Source of the DNA: Caulobacter sp.
Lineage (GTDB): Bacteria > Pseudomonadota > Alphaproteobacteria > Caulobacterales > Caulobacteraceae
Direction of reading: 5' to 3'
Assembly: GCA_014378155.1 (NCBI GenBank)
Contig: JACMOF010000372.1
Location: 1-21,826 of the forward strand
DNA: 21,826 nucleotides
Shown here: one piece after another, positions 15,915 through 21,826 of the stretch
How positions within the stretch are numbered: the stretch's first letter is position 1
Layout of the letters: each line of letters begins with the position of its first letter
Translations under genes and position numbers: made by a program
The notes under the pieces: generated by a model
Told to the model about the DNA's origin: nothing
The model's input: the letters and a program-made list of their open reading frames with translations, nothing else
Database searches by the model: none

Positions 15915-16022
15915 CTAGAGCATTTCCCGACCTGACTGCGTCAGGCCGTGAGCTCTAATCGTTTGTTTTGACGCATTTTTCTTCACGCGAACCGGAACCA
16001 CTTCGCTCGAAAAATGCTCTAG
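15915..16022. repeat. ~108-bp palindromic intergenic repeat with perfect 11-bp ends
   Basis: The ends CTAGAGCATTT (15915-15925) and AAATGCTCTAG (16012-16022) are perfect inverted repeats. Inside are a hairpin (CCTGAC-tgc-GTCAGG, 15931-15945) and a second unit, GCTCTAATC...TGACGCATTTTTCTTCACGCG...TCGCTCGAAAAATGC. The core resembles repeats common in intergenic DNA of alphaproteobacteria, to my recollection. No coding capacity. It fills most of the 225-bp gap between receptor and halogenase. Confidence 0.7.
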
Positions 16023-16085
16023 CGACCGGGTCAGGCGCGCGTAGTGGCGCCGGCCCGAACCTGAGCGTCCTGGGAGGGAACAGAG

Positions 16086-17585
16086 GTGTCCGACAAGGCC
16101 ATCCGCAAGATCGTCATCGTCGGCGGCGGGACCGCCGGCTGGATGGCCGCCGCTCCGCTCGCCAAGATGCTGGGCGGGCGGTGCGAGATCGAATTAATCG
16201 AGTCCGAGGAAATCGGCACGGTGGGGGTCGGCGAGGCCACCCTGCCCACCATTCGCTTCTACAATCGCGCCCTGGAGCTGGACGGGGTCGATTTCATTCG
16301 CAAGACCCAGGCGACCTTCAAGCTCGGCATCGAGTTCCGCGACTGGGGCCGCGTGGGGTCCAAGTTCTTCCATGGTTTTGGCGATTACGGTCCGCGGATC
16401 GAGAACCGTTCGCCACACCATCACTGGCTAAGACTGCGGGCCCTGGGCGACATGACGCCGATTGACGCCTGCTCGGTGTCGGCCAGCGCGGCGGCCGTCG
16501 ACCGGTTCACGCCGCCGGTGGGAGACGCGCCGTCGGTATTCAACGCCTATTCCTACGCCTTCCACTTCGACGCCTCGCTCTATGCCCGCTACCTGCGCGA
16601 CTATGCCGAGACGCGGGGGGTAAAGCGCACAGAGGGCAAGATCGTCGATGTGGAGCTGCGCGGGGAGGACGGCTTCATTGAGCGCCTGGTGCTGGCCAAT
16701 GGGACCGAGGTCGAGGGCGATCTCTTCCTGGACTGTTCAGGCTTTCGCGGGCTGCTGATCGAGCAGGCGCTGAAGACCGGCTACGAGGACTGGTCGCGCT
16801 GGCTGCCCTGCAACAGCGCTTGGGCCGTGCCCTGCGAAAGCGTCGCGCCGTTGACGCCTTACACGCGTTCGACGGCCCGCTCGGCGGGCTGGCAATGGCG
16901 CATCCCGCTGCAGCACCGGATCGGCAACGGCCATGTGTTCTGCGACGGCTTCATCGAGCGCGACGAGGCCGCCCGCGTTTTGATGGCCAATCTGGACGGC
17001 AAGCCCCTGGACGACCCGCGTCCGCTGCGCTTCACCACGGGTCGCCGGCGCAGGGCCTGGAACCGCAACTGCATTGCCCTTGGCTTGGCCGGCGGCTTCC
17101 TGGAACCGCTCGAATCAACCAGTATCCAGCTGATCGAAAACGGCGTGGGTCGGCTGATCGAGCTGTTCCCCGACCGCGACTTCGACCCCAGCCTGGCCGA
17201 CGAATATAATCGCCGGATGGACACTCAATTCGAGAGCGTCCGCGACTTCCTCATCGTGCACTACAAGGCCACCACTCGCGACGATTCCGAGTTCTGGCGC
17301 TATTGCCGCGACATGCCGATCCCTGATCGCCTGGCTCATCAGATCGAGCTGTTCCGGAGTAGCGGCCGCGTGTCGATCCACGATCCGGAGTCGTTCTCCG
17401 AACCCAGCTGGATCGCCATGTATCTGGGGCTGGGGGTCGAGCCTCGATCGCACGATCCGATGGTCGATCTGATCGACGAGGGAGCCTTGCGCGGCCATTT
17501 CGAGCGTATCCGAGGCTTGGTCCGCCAGACGGTGGACGCCATGCCAAGCCAGTCGGACTTCATCGCGCGCAACTGCCAGGCTTGA
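16086..17585 (+). CDS. Flavin-dependent tryptophan-halogenase-like protein
   Basis: FAD/FADH2-dependent halogenase family protein of 499 residues, cytosolic (no signal peptide). The dinucleotide-binding motif GGGTAGW (13-19), the active-site K79 in TFKLGI, the W269-x-W271-x-I-P signature in GWQWRIP, and the catalytic-site Glu E343 in EPLEST are all present, so it should be able to form and use hypohalous acid. Its true substrate is unknown. Family members beside TonB receptors are known from Brevundimonas (BrvH) and Xanthomonas and brominate indoles in vitro. Start is GTG at 16086, preceded by GGGAGGG. It lies between the receptor and two glycosidases and not in a pigment or antibiotic cluster. 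A role in glycan use, receptor function or signalling is undetermined. Confidence 0.9.
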   Translation: MSDKAIRKIVIVGGGTAGWMAAAPLAKMLGGRCEIELIESEEIGTVGVGEATLPTIRFYNRALELDGVDFIRKTQATFKLGIEFRDWGRVGSKFFHGFGDYGPRIENRSPHHHWLRLRALGDMTPIDACSVSASAAAVDRFTPPVGDAPSVFNAYSYAFHFDASLYARYLRDYAETRGVKRTEGKIVDVELRGEDGFIERLVLANGTEVEGDLFLDCSGFRGLLIEQALKTGYEDWSRWLPCNSAWAVPCESVAPLTPYTRSTARSAGWQWRIPLQHRIGNGHVFCDGFIERDEAARVLMANLDGKPLDDPRPLRFTTGRRRRAWNRNCIALGLAGGFLEPLESTSIQLIENGVGRLIELFPDRDFDPSLADEYNRRMDTQFESVRDFLIVHYKATTRDDSEFWRYCRDMPIPDRLAHQIELFRSSGRVSIHDPESFSEPSWIAMYLGLGVEPRSHDPMVDLIDEGALRGHFERIRGLVRQTVDAMPSQSDFIARNCQA

Positions 17586-17673
17586 TGACGCCCGGAGGCC
17601 TCATCAGCTCGATGAGAGCGGCGCTGGATGAAGGCGCATATCGCCTTGCAAAGCTGGCGGCCTCGGCTATTTG

Positions 17674-17701
17674 TCGTATTATACATATGGTAGCGGTAAC
17701 G
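17674..17701 (+). promoter_or_regulatory. Putative control region of the GH35 gene
   Basis: The 167-base gap before GH35 holds the odd palindrome GTATTATAC (17676-17684) in TCGTATTATACATA. Directly after it is TGGTAGCGGTAACG (17688-17701), whose left half matches LacI-type operators (TGGTAGCG) but whose right half is imperfect. A promoter is expected here, but -35 and -10 boxes cannot be set with confidence. Confidence 0.35.
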
Positions 17702-17752
17702 AGCTGTCGCGGCGATCTTCGTGCGACGACGGCCAATAGGGGAGGGGACAGA

Positions 17753-19426
17753 ATGCGACCCCACAGGACCATCGCGAACAAGGCCAAGATCCCGTTCGGT
17801 CGAGCCCTTTCGCACGCCCTCGTATCGCTTATCGCGCTGGCAGCCGCGAGCGCCGCTCCAGCGATTGCGGCCGAGGCCTCGATCCCCAAATTCGTCGCCA
17901 AGGATGGTCGTCACGCCCTGCTGGTGGATGGCGCGCCGTTCCTGATGCTGGGCCTGCAGGTCAACAACTCCAGCAACTACCCTTCGCAGTTGCCCAAGGT
18001 CTGGCCGGCCGCCAAGGCGATGCATGTCAACACCCTGGAAGTGCCGATCGCCTGGGAGCAGATCGAGCCGGTCGAGGGGCGGTTCGACTTCTCGTTCGTC
18101 GACGTGCTGCTCAGGCAAGCCCGCGACAACGACGTGAAGCTGGTCCTGCTGTGGTTCGGGACGTGGAAGAATAATGGTCCAAGTTACGCCCCCGAATGGG
18201 TCAAGCTGGACAACAACCGCTTTCCGCGGGTGATCACCGCCAAGGGCGAGACCCGCAACTCGCTGTCGCCGCACTTCCCCGCCACGCTGGAGGCCGACAA
18301 GAAGGCCTTCGTGCAGCTGATGCGCTATTTGAAGGCCGCCGATCCGGATCACACGGTGATCCTGATCCAGCCAGAGAACGAGACCGGCGCCTACAGCGCC
18401 GTGCGCGACTATTCCCCTACCGCCCAAAAGTTGTTCGCGGGTCCTGTGCCGGCCCAGCTGGCCAAGGCCATGGGCAAGACGCCTGGAACCTGGAGCCAGG
18501 TGTTCGGCAAGGACGCCGACGAATATTTCTACGCCTGGTCGATCGGCCGCTACGTCAATGAGATCGCCGCCGCCGGCAAGCGCGAGCTGCCGCTGCCGAT
18601 GTATGTCAACGCCGCCCTGCGCGACCCATTCAAGTATCAGGACCCCTACTCCTACTCGTCGGGCGGGCCGACCTGGAATGTGCTCGAGGTCTGGAAGGCG
18701 GCGGCCCCGTCGATCGACGCCATCGCGCCGGACATCTACATGCGCGAGAGCGACAATGTTCGCAAAACGCTGGAGCAGTACGACCGCCCCGACAATCCGC
18801 TGTTCGTCCCAGAGATCGGCAGCGACAAGGGCTATGCGCGCCACCTCTATGACGTGCTGGGCCGCCACGGGATCGGCTTCTCGCCATTTGGCCTGGATCA
18901 GACCGGCTATTCCAACTACCCGCTGGGCGCCAAGACGGTGGACGCCCAGGCGCTGGAGAATTTCGCGGTCCACTACCGCCTGTTGGCCCCTATGGCGCGC
19001 GAATGGGCCAGGCTGGCCTATGAGGGCAATGTCTGGGGCGCTGGCGAGGCCGACGACCGCAAGGCCGAGACCCTGAAATTGGGCGACCGCTGGACGGCGA
19101 CGCTGTCCTACGGCGAATGGCAGTTCGGCTCGATCGACCAGCCTTGGATGGGCAAGGCCGAAAAGCAGCCCGGTCGCGAGGTGCCCGACGGCGGCGCCCT
19201 GATCGCTCAGCTGTCGCCCAACGAATTTCTGATCACCGGCTATCGCGCTCGCGTCAGCTTCGGTTCGGTCAAGGGCGAACGGTTCCTGATGGCGCGGGTC
19301 GAGGAAGGCCATTTCGAGGACGGCCAGTGGGTCTTCGATCGCCTGTGGAATGGCGACCAGACCGACTACGGCCTCAACCTGACCACCACGCCGCAGGTGC
19401 TGAAGGTCAAGCTGGCCACGTACTAG
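17753..19426 (+). CDS. Secreted GH35 beta-galactosidase (xyloglucan-type, Bgl35A-like)
   Basis: Retaining exo-beta-galactosidase of 557 residues, predicted periplasmic. A long Sec signal ends near A40 (APAIAA|E). The TIM barrel begins LLVDGAPFLMLGLQVNNSSN. The acid/base is E210 in LIQPENETGAY and the nucleophile is E354 in LFVPEIGSD. The compact size, with a C-terminal beta region and no extra domains, matches the short GH35 group that includes Cellvibrio japonicus Bgl35A, which removes galactose from xyloglucan side chains. I chose ATG 17753 (GGAGGGG upstream, signal peptide follows) over an in-frame start at 17582 that overlaps the halogenase stop. The released galactose is the logical substrate for the divergent symporter operon. 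Other beta-galactosides cannot be excluded. Confidence 0.9.
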   Translation: MRPHRTIANKAKIPFGRALSHALVSLIALAAASAAPAIAAEASIPKFVAKDGRHALLVDGAPFLMLGLQVNNSSNYPSQLPKVWPAAKAMHVNTLEVPIAWEQIEPVEGRFDFSFVDVLLRQARDNDVKLVLLWFGTWKNNGPSYAPEWVKLDNNRFPRVITAKGETRNSLSPHFPATLEADKKAFVQLMRYLKAADPDHTVILIQPENETGAYSAVRDYSPTAQKLFAGPVPAQLAKAMGKTPGTWSQVFGKDADEYFYAWSIGRYVNEIAAAGKRELPLPMYVNAALRDPFKYQDPYSYSSGGPTWNVLEVWKAAAPSIDAIAPDIYMRESDNVRKTLEQYDRPDNPLFVPEIGSDKGYARHLYDVLGRHGIGFSPFGLDQTGYSNYPLGAKTVDAQALENFAVHYRLLAPMAREWARLAYEGNVWGAGEADDRKAETLKLGDRWTATLSYGEWQFGSIDQPWMGKAEKQPGREVPDGGALIAQLSPNEFLITGYRARVSFGSVKGERFLMARVEEGHFEDGQWVFDRLWNGDQTDYGLNLTTTPQVLKVKLATY

Positions 19427-19450
19427 ATCGAACCTTCATCCATCCCGAAC

Positions 19451-19538
19451 CCGTTTTCCCGGCGAAAGCCGGGACCCAGATTCATCCGAAGCCTCTCGCG
19501 GGTTTCACCTGGGCCCCGGCCTTCGCCGGGGAGACGGA
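19451..19538. repeat. Dispersed double-hairpin intergenic repeat, copy B
   Basis: Second copy of the element at 5552-5638, in the same orientation. The hairpins are CCCGGC-GAAA-GCCGGG (GNRA-like loop) and CCCCGGC-CTTC-GCCGGGG. It lies between GH35 and GH31 in a 161-base gap and would be transcribed if these genes share a message, so it might limit read-through or protect the upstream mRNA end. Confidence 0.85.
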
Positions 19539-19587
19539 AATAGGGCTGGCGCCGATAACAACACCCAATGATGGGGAAGAGAACCCG

Positions 19588-21826
19588 ATGCGCATGCATG
19601 TGAGATCCACCGGCCTCGTCGCCGGCTTGACCCTGGCCCTGCTGGCCTCGACCAGCGCCTTCGCCCTGGACGGGGCTTTCGAGAAGACCGCTGACGGCGT
19701 GATCGTCACCCCCGCCTCGGGACCCGCCAAGAAGGTCCGGCTGCAGGTGATGGGCGAGCGCGTGATCCACGTCACCGCCACGCCCACCGACAGCCTGGAT
19801 GTGCCGGCCAGCCTGATGGTCACCGCCAAGCCCGGCGGCGCCTTCACGGTCAGCGAGGCTGGCGGCAAGGTCGTGGTCAAGGCCGGCAAGGCGAGCGCCG
19901 AGGTGTCGCTGGCCGACGGGGCGGTCAGCTTCCGCGACGAGGCCGGCAAGCTGGTGCTCAGCGAGAACGGCCGCCGGTCGTTCAAGTCCGAGACCATCGA
20001 CGGCAAGACCTTCTACGGCGTTAGCCAACAGTTCAATCCGGATACGGACGAGGCCTTCTACGGCCTGGGCCAGCACCAGAACGGCCAGATGAACTATAAC
20101 GGCCAGGACGTCGAACTGGCCCAGTACAACCGCGACATCGCGGTGCCCTTCGTGCTGCCGACCCGCAACTACGGCCTGCTGTGGGAAAACAACGGCATCA
20201 CCCGGTTCGGCGACCCGACGCCCTACGACCTGGCCTCACGCGACCTGAAGCTCTTCGACGCGGACGGCAAGGCGGGCGGCTTCACCGCCAAATACTATGT
20301 CGGCGACGCGCTGAAGTTCACCCGCGTGGAGGCCGACATCAACTACCGCTATCTGAAGGACCTGCCCAACTGGCCGGCCGAACTGACCGGTCCGGACAAG
20401 AAGCCGCTGAAGGGAGCGCGGGTGGTCTGGGAAGGCTCGGTCGAGGCCCCGGTCGCCGGCGTCCAGAAGTTCAAGCTCTATTCCAGCAGCTACGCCAAGG
20501 TCTATGTCGACGGAAAGCTGACGATCGACCGCTGGCGCCAGAACTGGAACCCCTGGTTCCACAACTTCACCTCTAGCATGACACCCGGGGCCCAGCACAA
20601 GATCCGCGTCGAGTGGGAGCCCAACGACGGCTACATCGCCCTGCTGCACAATAATCCGATCCCGGCCGCCGATCAGAAGTCACTGACCTTCACCTCCGAC
20701 GTCGCCCACGCCATCGACTACTACTATGTCGGCGGGACCGACCTGGACCAGGTGATCGGCGGCTATCGCGGCCTGACCGGGGATGCGGTGATGATGCCAC
20801 GCTGGGCCTATGGCCTGTGGCAGAGCCGCCAGCGCTACGAGACCGCCGACCAACTGCTGGGCGTGGTCAAGGAGTACCGGGCCCGCAAGCTGCCGCTCGA
20901 CAACATCGTCGAGGACTGGCGCTACTGGAAGGACGACAGCTGGGGCAGCCACAAGTTCGACGAGACCCGCTTCCCCGACCCCAAGGCGATGATCGACGAG
21001 GTCCACGACCTCAACGCCCATTTCATGATCTCGATCTGGGCCAAATTCTATCCGACCACGGATCACTATAAGGAGTTCGACGCCAAGGGCTTGATGTACA
21101 AGCGCAACATCGAGCAAGGCGCGCTCGACTGGGTGGGACCGGGCTATCTGAACTCGTTCTACGACCCCTATTCCAAGGAGGCGCGCGACATCTACTGGCG
21201 TCAGGTCAAGGACAGCCTGAAGGTCTATGGCGTCGACGCCTGGTGGATGGACAGCGACGAGCCGGACATGCACTCCAATCTCGACATTCCCGAGCGCACC
21301 CTGCGCATGGGGCCGACGGCCATGGGTCCTGGGGCAGAGTTCTTCAACTCGTTCCCGCTGATCCACACCAGCGGCGTGTTCGAGGGCGAGCATGAACTGA
21401 ACCCCGACAAGCGCAGCTTCATCCTGTCGCGCTCGGGCTTCGGCGGCATCCAGCGCAACGGCGTGGCCCTGTGGAGCGGCGACGTGGTCGCCCGCTGGGA
21501 CGACTTCAAAGACCAGATCTCGGCGGGCGTGAACCTGTCGATGTCGGGCATCCCCAACTGGACCACCGACATCGGCGGCTTCTCGGTCGAGGATCGCTAC
21601 ACCAACAAGGACCCCGCCCACTGGGCCGAATGGCAGGAGCTGAACCTGCGCTGGTTCCAGTTCGGGGCCTTCAGCCCGCTGTTCCGCAGCCACGGCGAAT
21701 TCCCGTTCCGCGAGATCTACAACCTCGCCGACGAGGGCACGGACGTCTACAAGAGCCTGGCCTGGTACGACGAGCTTCGCTACCGGCTGATGCCCTATGT
21801 CTACACCCTGGCGGCCGACACCTACC
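19588..21826 (+). CDS. GH31 alpha-xylosidase-like enzyme with inserted PA14 domain, 3' end cut by window edge
   Basis: Retaining exo-glycosidase; 746 codons are visible before the edge. A Sec signal peptide ends about A26 (TSAFA|L), so it acts in the periplasm or at the outer membrane. Order: N-terminal beta-sandwich (FYGLGQHQNG), a PA14 insertion at about residues 250-358 (VVWEGSVEAP, FKLYSSSYAKVYVDGKLTID, HKIRVEWEPNDGY), then the catalytic barrel from about 400. The nucleophile is D555 in WWMDSDEP and the acid/base is D632 in LWSGDV. A PA14 insertion in GH31 is characteristic of Cellvibrio Xyl31A, which trims xylose from xyloglucan oligosaccharides; other GH31 activities are possible. ATG 19588 follows GGGGAAGAG. 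It lies downstream of GH35, separated by a repeat. Confidence 0.9.
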   Translation, partial: MRMHVRSTGLVAGLTLALLASTSAFALDGAFEKTADGVIVTPASGPAKKVRLQVMGERVIHVTATPTDSLDVPASLMVTAKPGGAFTVSEAGGKVVVKAGKASAEVSLADGAVSFRDEAGKLVLSENGRRSFKSETIDGKTFYGVSQQFNPDTDEAFYGLGQHQNGQMNYNGQDVELAQYNRDIAVPFVLPTRNYGLLWENNGITRFGDPTPYDLASRDLKLFDADGKAGGFTAKYYVGDALKFTRVEADINYRYLKDLPNWPAELTGPDKKPLKGARVVWEGSVEAPVAGVQKFKLYSSSYAKVYVDGKLTIDRWRQNWNPWFHNFTSSMTPGAQHKIRVEWEPNDGYIALLHNNPIPAADQKSLTFTSDVAHAIDYYYVGGTDLDQVIGGYRGLTGDAVMMPRWAYGLWQSRQRYETADQLLGVVKEYRARKLPLDNIVEDWRYWKDDSWGSHKFDETRFPDPKAMIDEVHDLNAHFMISIWAKFYPTTDHYKEFDAKGLMYKRNIEQGALDWVGPGYLNSFYDPYSKEARDIYWRQVKDSLKVYGVDAWWMDSDEPDMHSNLDIPERTLRMGPTAMGPGAEFFNSFPLIHTSGVFEGEHELNPDKRSFILSRSGFGGIQRNGVALWSGDVVARWDDFKDQISAGVNLSMSGIPNWTTDIGGFSVEDRYTNKDPAHWAEWQELNLRWFQFGAFSPLFRSHGEFPFREIYNLADEGTDVYKSLAWYDELRYRLMPYVYTLAADTY

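Noticed and set aside
17678..17683. TATTAT as a sigma-70 -10 for GH35
   Set aside because: No acceptable -35 at 16-18 bases upstream; TTGCAA lies 26 bases away.
17582..17752. Longer N-terminus for GH35 (start at 17582)
   Set aside because: It would bury the signal peptide 57 residues inside and cover the upstream control motifs. ATG 17753 has a strong ribosome-binding sequence.
17339..19312. 657-codon open frame on the minus strand
   Set aside because: Antisense to the halogenase end and most of GH35, both of which have clear catalytic motifs. No motif or plausible start signal in the antisense product.
20680..21693. 337-codon open frame on the minus strand
   Set aside because: Antisense to the GH31 catalytic domain, which carries its active-site Asp residues; no family resemblance.

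Overview
The window looks like a piece of chromosome from Caulobacter or a close relative in the Caulobacteraceae. The reasons are high GC throughout, a long TonB-dependent receptor of the Xanthomonas/Caulobacter type, a tryptophan-halogenase-like gene directly behind that receptor, and short palindromic intergenic repeats. This is inferred from protein and repeat character; no database search was possible. Every gene is intact except the two cut by the window edges. No tRNA, rRNA, CRISPR array, IS element or phage gene was seen.

Left part (1-5640, minus strand). A lipoprotein periplasmic adaptor and an RND inner-membrane pump form a two-gene efflux operon, and the pump runs off the left edge. 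Before it lies an aldo/keto reductase of the YghZ (L-glyceraldehyde-3-phosphate reductase) type.

Central part (5640-12571, minus strand). A secreted GH5 endo-glucanase-like enzyme and a FadR-subfamily GntR regulator appear to have their own promoters. Upstream is a four-gene operon: an IlvD/Edd-family sugar-acid dehydratase, dgoK (2-keto-3-deoxygalactonate kinase), dgoA (KDPGal aldolase) and a Na+/galactose-type symporter close to Vibrio SGLT. The operon ends in a strong hairpin. Together these genes would import galactose and run the lower De Ley-Doudoroff route from galactonate to pyruvate and glyceraldehyde-3-phosphate. The galactose-oxidising steps are not obvious in the window.

Right part (12852-21826, plus strand, divergent from the operon). 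A TonB-dependent receptor, a flavin-dependent halogenase, a secreted GH35 beta-galactosidase and a secreted GH31 enzyme with an inserted PA14 domain (cut by the right edge). A TonB receptor with this kind of GH35 and a PA14-bearing GH31 matches known xyloglucan-utilisation loci such as that of Cellvibrio japonicus. The best overall reading is a xyloglucan or galactosylated-glycan locus: the outer membrane imports oligosaccharides, GH35 and GH31 strip galactose and xylose in the periplasm, and the divergent operon takes up and catabolises the galactose.

Regulation. Three sites fit one palindrome, TGAYARCGYTRTCA (LacI-family style): one upstream of GH5, one inside the end of dgoK ahead of dgoA, and one in the divergent receptor/dehydratase region. 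A separate FadR-type site (AAGGTCTGACCTT) sits at the GntR gene's own candidate promoter. Two related ~87-bp palindromic repeats and one ~108-bp repeat with perfect 11-bp ends occupy the intergenic spaces. No stretch over 300 bases lacks a gene; the longest gap is the ~280-bp divergent region 12572-12851.
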